Shown here piece after piece: positions 36,100-45,211 of a DNA stretch of 64,000 bases. Each line of letters begins with the position of its first letter. Position 1 is the stretch's first letter. The translations under genes were made by a program, and so were the position numbers. The stretch comes from Herbinix sp. (GTDB lineage Bacteria; Bacillota; Clostridia; Lachnospirales; Lachnospiraceae), in NCBI GenBank assembly GCA_029238935.1, contig JAQZBN010000003.1:1-64000 (forward strand), read 5' to 3'. Below the pieces are notes generated by a model. It did no database searches. It was not told the origin of the DNA and saw nothing but the letters and a program-made list of their open reading frames with translations.

Positions 36100-37608
36100 T
36101 TAGTTATTTAACGCTTCCACGGTAATATAGTCCAGATTGATACCTCCATTGCCGCCGGTTAATGTAATGGTATTTGTCTCACCGGGATTAAGAACAACCG
36201 TGATATAAGCACATCCGGTATATTCCTTCCAGCCCCAGGTAGTTAAACAGTTTAATAGAGTATAATCTGTATCATTCACCTTCAGATTTAACTTCGCTAG
36301 TTCATCACCAGTTGCATAATAAATACGAAGTGTAGCTCTTCCGCCGTCAAATCCATCCACATTAGCAAAGGTGCAAAAAGAGCCTGTTACATGGAGATTA
36401 TTCACCACCATGTCATCGGAACCTTCTTCCTTCGCTTCTATAGCAGCTCCTCCTCCGACTTCACCATCCATGGCATCATATTTAACAATATTCTCACTAG
36501 GTATCGGTGCTGGTCCGACTGATTTCACACCAGCTCTGGTTTGTTCTACCGTTTTAATCGTACCGTCCTCATTAAAATACAAATAATCAATGCAAAGGGT
36601 TCTTAAATTACCTTGTTTTGATAATGCTTGGTTATGATAGAATAAATACCACTGATCTTTATATTCTACTACGGATCCGTGGGTAGTATCACAGCCGGTC
36701 GGCTCTAAGAAAATCCCCTGATACTTCCAAGGTCCCATTGGATGATCGCTGATCGCATATCTCATGCGGTTTGCTCCTCCATTATTATCTGCGTAAGTAA
36801 GATAATAAATACCGTTTCTCTTAAATACCCAAGTAGCTTCATGGAAATCTTCCAATCCTACCATATCATAAAGCTCTGTCTTCAATGACATCATATCATC
36901 ATTTAACTCTGCAGCCTGGCATTTGCTTCCTCCGCCATAATACATGTATGCCCTTCCATCATCATCTACAAACACGCAAGGGTCAATCATTGCAAAACCA
37001 CCGAGGCCCTCTATATATCCCTGGTCAGTAAAATCCGAAGCAGGCTTCGTACTGGTCGCTACTCCCACCTTCCACGTACCATTCCAGTCGGAACCACTCG
37101 GATGAGGATAATAGAAATAATAGGTTCCATTCTTATATGCAGCATCAGGAGCCCACATAAAACCACCCTCCGGTCTACCCCAGGTTACCTGGTCAGAACT
37201 TAATATCTCGCCTTCATCTATCCAATTCACCATATCTTCCGATGAAAATACATGGTATCGATCCATAAGATCACACCCTCTTGGCGGATCCATATCGTGA
37301 GATGCATATATGTAGATTTTACCGTCTTCCCATACATGGGCGGAGGGATCTGCCGCAAATATACTCGTAATTACCGGGTTCATGGAGGTTTCTTTGACAG
37401 GAACCTCTACTACCGCTTCTGTTGTAACCGATATTTCTTCCTCCACATCTTCTGTTGCTAATGCATCCGATGTTACAATTGTTTCATCTGTTGCTGCCTG
37501 ATCGTCGCTTTTGGTTTCGCTTGACCATCCTGTCAATTTACTCATAATAATAATTCCTCCCGCAATAAGTAGTAATAGAATGCTGACTAGGAAAACTCTT
37601 TTCCTCAT
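36100..37608 (-). CDS. GH43 glycosidase with CBM6/35-like domain, membrane-anchored (copy 2)
   Basis: Paralogue of the GH43 at 27696-29243 with the same layout: N-terminal membrane helix (6-24), linker, GH43 propeller (Asp87 in ADPSAHVW, Asp near 209, Glu near 257 in FHEATWVF) and a C-terminal sandwich ending GGINLDYITV. It is likely an arabinofuranosidase or beta-xylosidase acting outside the membrane on side chains. The frame opens at 37626 but GGGGGAAG before the ATG at 37608 sets the start. It lacks the TENGQ linker repeat of copy 1. It is followed by the AT-rich array. Confidence 0.85.
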   Translation of the reverse strand: MRKRVFLVSILLLLIAGGIIIMSKLTGWSSETKSDDQAATDETIVTSDALATEDVEEEISVTTEAVVEVPVKETSMNPVITSIFAADPSAHVWEDGKIYIYASHDMDPPRGCDLMDRYHVFSSEDMVNWIDEGEILSSDQVTWGRPEGGFMWAPDAAYKNGTYYFYYPHPSGSDWNGTWKVGVATSTKPASDFTDQGYIEGLGGFAMIDPCVFVDDDGRAYMYYGGGSKCQAAELNDDMMSLKTELYDMVGLEDFHEATWVFKRNGIYYLTYADNNGGANRMRYAISDHPMGPWKYQGIFLEPTGCDTTHGSVVEYKDQWYLFYHNQALSKQGNLRTLCIDYLYFNEDGTIKTVEQTRAGVKSVGPAPIPSENIVKYDAMDGEVGGGAAIEAKEEGSDDMVVNNLHVTGSFCTFANVDGFDGGRATLRIYYATGDELAKLNLKVNDTDYTLLNCLTTWGWKEYTGCAYITVVLNPGETNTITLTGGNGGINLDYITVEALNN

Positions 37609-37666
37609 GATTTCTTCCCCCAACATGATATATATTTTACTAGCAGGTTACGACGTTAACCATCAC

Positions 37667-37704
37667 ATCAGATCATTGTTATAAAACACTCATCATGATC
37701 TGAT
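37667..37704. promoter_or_regulatory. 10-bp inverted repeat upstream of GH43 copy 2
   Basis: ATCAGATCAT (37667-37676) and ATGATCTGAT (37695-37704) are perfect inverted repeats 18 bp apart, about 60-95 bp before the start codon. It may be an operator. I could not find a convincing -35/-10 pair here. Confidence 0.4.
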
Positions 37705-37774
37705 ATATCATCTTGCAAGACAACTCCTCTTTTTCTCCACATTTCATATATCATTTGTTTTAGCTATTAAAATA

Positions 37775-37816
37775 GGGTGTTACAAAAACTTAAGATAAAG
37801 TCTTTGAAAACACCCC
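37775..37816 (-). terminator. Intrinsic terminator after the CBM9-like gene
   Basis: GGGTGTT/AACACCC arms enclose an inner CAAAGACTT/AAGTTTTTG stem, and the minus strand continues TATTTTAAT. It closes the locus B transport operon. Confidence 0.7.
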
Positions 37817-37842
37817 ATTCAAATACACTTTAAATAATAGTT

Positions 37843-38868
37843 TTACTTCGCTTGTTTTTTCTTCAATACTACAAATACTACTGCGCCGAGTACAACAACC
37901 GCTGCGATAATTGCAATGATAACTCCAGTATTCATTCCAGAATCTTCTGTTTCTGAAGAATCAGCTTCTACTACCGCTTCTGTTACTTCAGGTGCCTCAG
38001 TAGGAGCTTCGGTTGCTTCTGGAGCTTCGGTTGGCGCCGGTGCTTCGGTAGGAGCCGGTGCTTCCGTAGGAGCTGGTTCTTCCGCTGCTGGTTCTTCAGC
38101 AACTGGTTCTGTTGTTGCAGGAGCAACTGCATTTTCATCTGGTTCAGCGCCTAATCCAAAGATAGCACCTAATGTGATATCTTTATTCTGTACAATACCA
38201 TCAGCATATTCATAAAAACCACCAGCATTCATATGGAAGGACAAGGAGAAAGGAAGCATCATGCCGTCAGTTAATTCTGTTGCAGTAGTTGAAAATGCAG
38301 TAACAGGAAGAGCAATTTCATAAGTAGTTACTTTGCCATCACGAACTACAGTAAAATCTTTACCAGCTTCAAGAGCAAAGGTACCTGTGCTAGCCCAAGC
38401 AACGGTCATAGGTTGATTTGTGATGCTGTTAAATGCAAAGCCGATTTCGTTTCTATCTGTTCCAACGGTGGAAGAGATCTGGATTTGCATACAGTCTCCC
38501 TGCCATAGATCAGAAGGAAGTAATACTTCATTTTTATGATCATCATAAGTTGCAACCGCGCAAATATAAACTTTCTGTGCATCATAGCCAAGGTAAATAT
38601 CTGCATTAATAGGAGCAGGTAAAACACCTGTGCCGCCTTCTTCAAGGGTTCTGATATTCTCAGCACCATCAGCTACTGTAAACACTTTAGTACCCCATTC
38701 ATCAGCGTTAAATACGCCATCAATGGTAGGTGCAGTGGTCATTTTCTGGATATTATATCCCTTGATTGCTGCTTTTGCTGCAGGTGTAGGTAGCGCTGCT
38801 GCTACAAAAGCGAATGCCAAAAGACCAACGGCTGCTTTTTTCATAAATACTTTAAAATTCTTCTTCAT
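37843..38868 (-). CDS. Surface CBM9-like glycan-binding protein
   Basis: About 341 residues: signal peptide (to about 34), a domain resembling family 9 carbohydrate-binding modules/DOMON (about 45-225, starting with APTIDGVFNADEWG), a proline/threonine/glutamate linker with APAPTEAP repeats (about 240-305), and a C-terminal membrane helix followed by KKKQAK. No catalytic motif is seen. It probably holds glycan at the cell surface for the binding lipoprotein encoded just upstream. GGAG is 7 bases before the ATG at 38868; a second ATG at 38874 lies too close to it. Confidence 0.8.
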   Translation of the reverse strand: MKKNFKVFMKKAAVGLLAFAFVAAALPTPAAKAAIKGYNIQKMTTAPTIDGVFNADEWGTKVFTVADGAENIRTLEEGGTGVLPAPINADIYLGYDAQKVYICAVATYDDHKNEVLLPSDLWQGDCMQIQISSTVGTDRNEIGFAFNSITNQPMTVAWASTGTFALEAGKDFTVVRDGKVTTYEIALPVTAFSTTATELTDGMMLPFSLSFHMNAGGFYEYADGIVQNKDITLGAIFGLGAEPDENAVAPATTEPVAEEPAAEEPAPTEAPAPTEAPAPTEAPEATEAPTEAPEVTEAVVEADSSETEDSGMNTGVIIAIIAAVVVLGAVVFVVLKKKQAK

Positions 38869-38971
38869 ATTCATTCTCCTTTTTCATTCTTTATTAATTG
38901 TGGTACTTTGTTTCTCCTCATAAAATAAAACCTTATATCGTTATGTATCAATTGAAATGCTTTCTATTTCT

Positions 38972-40447
38972 CTACTTACTTAAATTCATAAAGAACTCAT
39001 CCAAAAGGATATTTAAAGCATCTTCCATCGAAGCGATCGTGGATACAATATCAGAATAGGAATTGTTATAGCAACCATCGAATAACGCTCTTGCCGGAGT
39101 TTCAAAATTAGGATTTGCATTCTTGATGATGTTAACAATGTCATATGCGCCATGGCCGATGATGTAATCTTTCATCATTTCCTCATCTTCTTCAAATCTC
39201 CAGAAGGTATCAACATAATCCTGAAGCTTCTGATCCTCAACAGCTTGGTATCTTCTTGCTAAAGCATCAATGATAACACCAGTTTCATATAAATTAGTGT
39301 TTGTATTGGTTACTGCAAAAATAGGTGCATTATGGTCAGGAGCATTGATATAACTCTCTTGCTCTGCATTCCACTTTGGAGTAGGAAGGATACCAAAATC
39401 ATCTTCCATATTCTTAAGAATGTCGTTCGCATCGTTACCATAAGGCATGAATAATGATTTACCTGCAGCAAACATCTCTAAATAACCGATATTTTCATTT
39501 TTGAATAAGATGTTGTCTTTCTGATAGAACTTATACATGAAGTTAATCTTATCTGCGGAAAGTGGATCAATACATGCAAGACGAACTTTACCTTCTTCAT
39601 TTTCAGAATAGTATTTTCCACCCATACCAAAGAAGAAAGATTGTATTAAGTCACCACCAGGACAAGTAACACCCCAACGATCGGCATCGGAGCTAATTAG
39701 TCCATCACCGTCATTATCTCTTACAGCGCCTTTTGCGTATTCCACAAGTTTCTCCCAAGTCCATTCGCCGCTTCGAACGAGTTCATAGGGATCCGGATAG
39801 CCAAGCTCATTCCAAATTCTTGAATTGTAGAATACCAGCCAATAGTTACCCATATGGGAACCAAAAGGAGCACCAAAGGAATAGGTCTTATTACCAAAAG
39901 TTGAAGTTTTGGCTACTTCATGATTAAAATATGGTTGGTTTAAATCCAAAGACTCGATGGTATTTAAATCTGCTAACAGGTTACCACCAAGCATTTTACC
40001 AAATGCCCACATTGTGGTACCGATTAAATCAGCATATTTTCCACCCGCCATGATCTCCGGCTGCGCAGTTTCAAAAATAACATCCGGTGATACATGTTCA
40101 AATACAATGTCACAATTAAAGGTTGTTTCTACATCCTCAGTAATGGATACTACGAGTTCATCCATCGGGCTCTTGATTTCTTCCGGTGCCCATCGATCAT
40201 CATGGAAATCCACTACCTTAAACTGATAACCATTTAAATCAACAACTTCTTCGCCTTCCAGGTATTTCGCAAAAGGTCCGGCATCCTCTACAGCTTCTGT
40301 TGTAGGAGTAACATCTTCATCTGTTCCTGTTTCTGCTGTGTCTGTGCTGGCAGGTTCATCTGTCTTGCCCTTATTGCATGCTGCAAGGGATGCGGTCATG
40401 GCAGCGATCAGCAATGCAACCGTCAATTTCCTCCATAAATCTTTCAT
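38972..40447 (-). CDS. Sugar-binding lipoprotein (locus B, copy 1)
   Basis: About 491-residue extracellular solute-binding protein with lipobox (SLAACN). It follows MalG2 of locus B by 105 bp and precedes the CBM9-like gene. It is a close paralogue of 34017-35483. The frame opens at 40477; alignment with the paralogue and AAGGAGAGG about 9 bases away favour the ATG at 40447. Its ligand is likely an oligosaccharide from the decorated glycan handled by GH43, GH95 and GH38. Confidence 0.87.
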   Translation of the reverse strand: MKDLWRKLTVALLIAAMTASLAACNKGKTDEPASTDTAETGTDEDVTPTTEAVEDAGPFAKYLEGEEVVDLNGYQFKVVDFHDDRWAPEEIKSPMDELVVSITEDVETTFNCDIVFEHVSPDVIFETAQPEIMAGGKYADLIGTTMWAFGKMLGGNLLADLNTIESLDLNQPYFNHEVAKTSTFGNKTYSFGAPFGSHMGNYWLVFYNSRIWNELGYPDPYELVRSGEWTWEKLVEYAKGAVRDNDGDGLISSDADRWGVTCPGGDLIQSFFFGMGGKYYSENEEGKVRLACIDPLSADKINFMYKFYQKDNILFKNENIGYLEMFAAGKSLFMPYGNDANDILKNMEDDFGILPTPKWNAEQESYINAPDHNAPIFAVTNTNTNLYETGVIIDALARRYQAVEDQKLQDYVDTFWRFEEDEEMMKDYIIGHGAYDIVNIIKNANPNFETPARALFDGCYNNSYSDIVSTIASMEDALNILLDEFFMNLSK

Positions 40448-40552
40448 TTTTGTCATCCTCTCCTTACTATGTATCATTTAAATTCATTGATAACCATTCA
40501 TTAGAAAACCTTGTTTACCCCGCTCCTCCTTTTTCGTCATTCTCCTCTATTA

Positions 40553-41521
40553 TTAACCGACAATACCGCTTCTCTCGATGCCGGCAATAATCTTACGCTG
40601 TAAAAAGATATACATGATTACCAGAGGTACAATAGCCATCAATACGCCAGTTTGAAGTACTGCAGTCTTATAGAACTGTCCACCTCCAAAGGCATCCGTA
40701 AACGCTGACTTAATAACAAATACAGCATTGGATAATACGGCATCACTGGTAAAGAAAATTCCTGAATAGAAGGTATCTGTCCACTGCCATGCAAAGGACA
40801 GGATAAAAATCGTAACCATCATCGGGATAGAGATCGGGAAAATGATTTTAAAGTAAGTCTTGAACACGCTGCAACCGTCAATCGCTGCTGCCTCTTCCAA
40901 TTCCTCCGGTACCCCTTTGTAAAACTGTCTCATCAAAAAGATGTAAATACCATTTTTAAGTCCCGTACCTGTAATAGATAAGATCACCAAAGGCCAAGGG
41001 CTGTTCATTAGATTAATTTCACTTCCGGTAAACAATTTAGCAATTCCCAGTATATCAAAGAAACGGAACTTCAAATAAAGCGGAACCAAAATAACCTGCG
41101 GTGGTACGATAACAGTCAGAATAACTAAAATCATAATAAAATTAGTAATTCTTGACTTCATCTTAGCCAATGCATAGCCGGTGCAGGCACAGATGATCGT
41201 CTGAGGTAGTGCACAAGCCATGGAAATGAGAAACGAATTTAAAGCTGTCTTAAAGTAATTCGTATCACTAATAACTGTCTTGTAAATATCAATATTGGGA
41301 TGTCTTGGTATAAAGTTTACCGTTCTGTCATACATATCCTCAATGCTCATGAAGGATGCTGATAACTTACTGATGATCGGAAACAAAATAATAAATGAAA
41401 TAATAATTAATAGCGAATAGATAAATAACCGCAGAAAAAAGCTTTTTATCTTACTTACGATAAAATAACGGTCTATCTTTTTCGTACGATGGAACTTTAC
41501 TTTTTTAGTTTCTGTCTTCAT
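40553..41521 (-). CDS. ABC sugar permease, MalG type (pair 2, locus B)
   Basis: CUT1 importer membrane subunit, about 322 residues, EAA loop at residue 210 (EAAAIDGCSV). Two in-frame ATGs (41527, 41521) follow GGGGG; spacing favours 41521. It corresponds in order to 14154-15086 of locus A. The gap to MalF2 is 10 bp. Confidence 0.9.
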   Translation of the reverse strand: MKTETKKVKFHRTKKIDRYFIVSKIKSFFLRLFIYSLLIIISFIILFPIISKLSASFMSIEDMYDRTVNFIPRHPNIDIYKTVISDTNYFKTALNSFLISMACALPQTIICACTGYALAKMKSRITNFIMILVILTVIVPPQVILVPLYLKFRFFDILGIAKLFTGSEINLMNSPWPLVILSITGTGLKNGIYIFLMRQFYKGVPEELEEAAAIDGCSVFKTYFKIIFPISIPMMVTIFILSFAWQWTDTFYSGIFFTSDAVLSNAVFVIKSAFTDAFGGGQFYKTAVLQTGVLMAIVPLVIMYIFLQRKIIAGIERSGIVG

Positions 41522-41531
41522 CTTCATCCCC

Positions 41532-42473
41532 CTAATCACGTTGCTGATAATAAACATAGCGGCTAATTATCAAGGTGATAATTATGATGCAAACCGCAAT
41601 GACAGCAAAGTAAAACCATGCCATGGCAGATGCAATACCCATACTGCTGGACCGAAAGCTCTGTTCCCTGATTTGCGTCATAATCGCATTTTCCGAATCT
41701 GTAAAGGAATCTATAATGGTATAAATAACATTAACTACTATGATTGGACTAATCATCGGAAAGGTAATCAGCCAAAACTTTTCCCAAGCAGAACATCCGT
41801 CAATATCTGCTGCTTCATAAATAGAAGGTGATATGGATTGCAGGCCTGCTAAAAAGATCAGCATTTGTACACCGGAGATATTTACGATATTAAAAATTTG
41901 ATCTACCGCTCCTATTACATAACCGGATAATTGCGGACTAAAACTTAAATTCATAAAGAACGATCTTAAATCCATCGAGTCAATCAAACCGTTTGCAACC
42001 GATGCCTGCTCTGTTCCTGCCATACTGTTCCACTGCTGGCTGAAGATTGCACTTAGAGAATCAGCCTTTGCCATAAAGCCGGTTGCTAAGATAACCGGAA
42101 TGAAGTAGATGGCGCGGAAAACGGTACGTCCTTTAAACTTCGAATTTAAAATAACTGCTATCATTAAGCTGTAGAGAATTGCCAATGGTATGTTCGTCAG
42201 CATTGTCATTACCGATGCTCTGATATTTGTTACAAAATCAGGATCTGTAAAGAGTGCAAACTTATAATTGTCAAGTCCTGCGAAGCTTAAGGTATACCCT
42301 TCAGCACCTTTCATCTCTAACACATTAAAGCTGAACTTCAGGGAATTATAATATATTCCTAGGAACAACAGGAAAAATCCTGCTAAGAACGGTACCAAAA
42401 ATATTGCATAGGATAATTTCCGGCGATTCGTATAAGATAATCCTTTTCTAATTTTCTTATTTTCTTTACTCAT
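41532..42473 (-). CDS. ABC sugar permease, MalF type (pair 2, locus B)
   Basis: MalF-like subunit, about 313 residues, EAA loop at residue 220 (EAADIDGCSA). The frame opens at 42500 but AAGGAG is 6 bases before the ATG at 42473. A long loop between helices (about 140-190) may contact a binding protein. It follows the DUF5696-like gene by 33 bp, as in locus A. Confidence 0.9.
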   Translation of the reverse strand: MSKENKKIRKGLSYTNRRKLSYAIFLVPFLAGFFLLFLGIYYNSLKFSFNVLEMKGAEGYTLSFAGLDNYKFALFTDPDFVTNIRASVMTMLTNIPLAILYSLMIAVILNSKFKGRTVFRAIYFIPVILATGFMAKADSLSAIFSQQWNSMAGTEQASVANGLIDSMDLRSFFMNLSFSPQLSGYVIGAVDQIFNIVNISGVQMLIFLAGLQSISPSIYEAADIDGCSAWEKFWLITFPMISPIIVVNVIYTIIDSFTDSENAIMTQIREQSFRSSSMGIASAMAWFYFAVIAVCIIIITLIISRYVYYQQRD

Positions 42474-42506
42474 ATTAAACTCCTTATTCTTAAACGCCAT
42501 CGTTTA

Positions 42507-45164
42507 TCATCTCACCACTACAAAGCTTTTGGCTTCCACAGTTGTATCATTAACGGTAACTGATTTCTCGTTATAGTTGACAATAATTTTTGTACCATCT
42601 TCATAAGTAGTTTGATAAACCTGTTCGTCTAGTTTTATATGATCAACCATCGCCTGATCCTGCAAATTCCCATATACTTCATTAAACTTGTTATAGTGCT
42701 CTACTATGGATTGCTTCCAGGTAGGATAATCAATGGTATAATAATAGGAATAAGGTGTTTCCTTTAGTTCCTTCGCATTTTTATAAGCAACCGTAAAGAA
42801 AAGGTTCGATCCATACTCAAGACTCTTTAACATGTAATCCTCTACATTACTGGATAAATTAAGTGCATCCCCTGCATAATTTACGTAACCATGTAAAACC
42901 ATCTGCATAAACGGTATGCTTTCATCAGCTAATGTATAGGAACTATCCGTCATTGGAACATTCACGATATCCTTTGTATATGGCAAGGTATAAGCATTTC
43001 CACCATCCGTTAATAATGCCTTCTGATCACTGCAATAGGTTTCTAAATTCGTTTGCAGAATTCCCATCGCCTGTTGTCTGTTTACTGGATCGCTTTTCTT
43101 AAAATCGGAGTATAACATAGTACCGGCATTTCCAACAGAAACTCCTGGAGCATTTAATTTGTCATAATCCTTAAAGAAATTTTTAAAATTTTCACTGTAC
43201 CTGTTTGGGGATACCGAATAGAACATAAATTGCAAAAATGCTAAATTCGTAATTTCCTGAGGTGTTATTAAATAAGCAGTCTCTCTCGATAAGGTTCTCG
43301 GTGCATGTAAGGATTCATTGTATCCATCAAACATTTCATTCTTTCTGGCAAGGTTAAAGTCAACTTCCGGGAAGAGTCCTATTTTGTTTTCTTTCGTATA
43401 ATCCAGTAATTCTTTGAAGCCCTTTTTACCTCCCAGATTACTCTCAACCTTCATATGATCCGAAACGGTATAATCCATACCACCATTCATCCAGCCCTTC
43501 AGCCTTAAGTTGATATGCTCCATTCCCTGATCTTTCATATCAGAAAGAATATCTTTTGCTTCCTCAAAACTAGTCATACCAACTGCCTTATCATAAGAAA
43601 ATCCCAGGAAGGTATCTTTTTGATAAATAGTACCCAGCGTTTCCAGATACAAAGGTGTGTCAGCACTCTTCTTTTCAAGTTTACTTAAGTCACCCTTTTT
43701 CACCAGATAATCTTGATAACATTTTGCCATTCCAACATAGGAGGCAGCTTCTCCTGTTAAGAATTTAAAACGAACTCGGTAATTTCCGTCATAATAATTT
43801 CTATCATGGTAGGTATACATACCTCTCATCTTAGTCTCATCCTGGTAATTCACCGTATAGGTGGTCGCATAATTAAATTCCGGATAAACGGTTTCATAAG
43901 AGCTAAGGATATTACCGCTTTCACTGATTATCTTAGCCATTGCATCTCCCTCTTCCAGGATAGCAAAGATCGCTTTGTCGTTTTCTTTATTACCATAAAC
44001 CGGGAAATAAATCTGTTGGTCCAAACTGTTGTATGCCCATTGATTTGTTAAGGCGTAATCATCACCATAAACGGTATTGGTCGTATACAGAATAGACTTC
44101 TCTCTCTGGGTATTATATTTGATTAAAGTACCGGAACCATCCGGAACAAATAAATAACCATCGCTTCTTGAATAACCCGCACCAAAGAATTCACAAAGAA
44201 TAATCTTTGATAAGACAAACTCTTCTTTGTCATAACTAATCCGCTCCGTCGGGACATTAACAACCAAATCACCATCCTGCAGCGAAAATTCTACTGAGAC
44301 ATTAAATAATGCCGAAACGCCTTCTTCGCTGACATATCCGCTTAAGGCAAGATCATCTTCATAATCCTCTAAGGTATACTCCGTTGTTTTGATAATTTTC
44401 TCTATCAATCTTTTCTCACGGTCAGATACATTACGTAGAACATAGAAATCTTTTTCTAAAAGACCCGGATAATTCTCCTGGTAGTCCTTCTTTACTTTTT
44501 CGCCTAAGGTAGGATCTGATAGAGAAATCTTTGTATAGTAAACGTTAATCTTACGAGCATCCTTTTCACTAAGCTTACTAATCACCTTTTCTTCAAATCT
44601 AGAAGCTTCTGCAGCATCTGGTAGCAGCATCTTTGTCTCTACAAGACCGATCTGCATATTTAATCGGATACCATTTTCAATCGCTTCTGTAGTAAACTGC
44701 GGTGCGGCTTTCGCTATACAATCGGTATAACTGTTCATCTTAAGCTCAGTCATTTTCTCATCATAATAAGTAATTCGTACCATAGATGCTAATAAAGCTT
44801 TTACATCATCGCTGGCCATGATATCACTATTATAATTATAAGGGGTAGAAAACCAGGTTTCCTTTGTTTGCGTATCTACTACAGCAATCTCCCCATAACT
44901 ATTATCAAAATATAACTCTTTGCCTCCTTCGGAAGCAACCTTCTTCATCGTAGCAATTCTAGCTTCTGCAGTCTCATATAACCCATGTTGTTCTGCTTCC
45001 TCTGCAGTCGGAACCTCTGCACTTTCCCCGGTGATGACCGATTCTTTAGTCTCCTCCGTTTCTGCCTGGCTTACCATAAACACACCGCCGAACTTACCAC
45101 AGAAGGCTGCAAAGACTATGACTAATATGAAGCATGGGATTAAAACTTTCAGTCTTTTTTTCAT
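42507..45164 (-). CDS. DUF5696-like membrane-anchored protein (locus B)
   Basis: 885 residues, same architecture as 15990-18401: N-terminal membrane helix/signal (7-34), an extended sandwich region with VPDGSGTLIKY, then a barrel-like region (about 500-790; LRLKGWMNGG, LFPEVDF, MLYSDF) and a C-terminal beta domain. It is longer than the locus A copy because of an extra helical insert in the first half. Acidic residues at strand ends (PEVDF, YSDF) could be catalytic, but that is inference. The function is unknown. Confidence 0.75.
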   Translation of the reverse strand: MKKRLKVLIPCFILVIVFAAFCGKFGGVFMVSQAETEETKESVITGESAEVPTAEEAEQHGLYETAEARIATMKKVASEGGKELYFDNSYGEIAVVDTQTKETWFSTPYNYNSDIMASDDVKALLASMVRITYYDEKMTELKMNSYTDCIAKAAPQFTTEAIENGIRLNMQIGLVETKMLLPDAAEASRFEEKVISKLSEKDARKINVYYTKISLSDPTLGEKVKKDYQENYPGLLEKDFYVLRNVSDREKRLIEKIIKTTEYTLEDYEDDLALSGYVSEEGVSALFNVSVEFSLQDGDLVVNVPTERISYDKEEFVLSKIILCEFFGAGYSRSDGYLFVPDGSGTLIKYNTQREKSILYTTNTVYGDDYALTNQWAYNSLDQQIYFPVYGNKENDKAIFAILEEGDAMAKIISESGNILSSYETVYPEFNYATTYTVNYQDETKMRGMYTYHDRNYYDGNYRVRFKFLTGEAASYVGMAKCYQDYLVKKGDLSKLEKKSADTPLYLETLGTIYQKDTFLGFSYDKAVGMTSFEEAKDILSDMKDQGMEHINLRLKGWMNGGMDYTVSDHMKVESNLGGKKGFKELLDYTKENKIGLFPEVDFNLARKNEMFDGYNESLHAPRTLSRETAYLITPQEITNLAFLQFMFYSVSPNRYSENFKNFFKDYDKLNAPGVSVGNAGTMLYSDFKKSDPVNRQQAMGILQTNLETYCSDQKALLTDGGNAYTLPYTKDIVNVPMTDSSYTLADESIPFMQMVLHGYVNYAGDALNLSSNVEDYMLKSLEYGSNLFFTVAYKNAKELKETPYSYYYTIDYPTWKQSIVEHYNKFNEVYGNLQDQAMVDHIKLDEQVYQTTYEDGTKIIVNYNEKSVTVNDTTVEAKSFVVVR

Positions 45165-45211
45165 AAAGCTCTCCTTCCTTGATACCTATCACATCCAATA
45201 ATCCGGCCGAT

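Noticed and set aside
37916-38215. Plus-strand alanine/glycine/serine-rich ORF of 99 codons
   Set aside because: It is the mirror of the APAPTEAP linker repeats in the CBM9-like gene on the minus strand and has no ribosome site.
40448-40552. Possible 18-codon leader peptide after MalG2 of locus B
   Set aside because: An ATG follows AGAGGAG, but the spacing is too short and nothing suggests attenuation.
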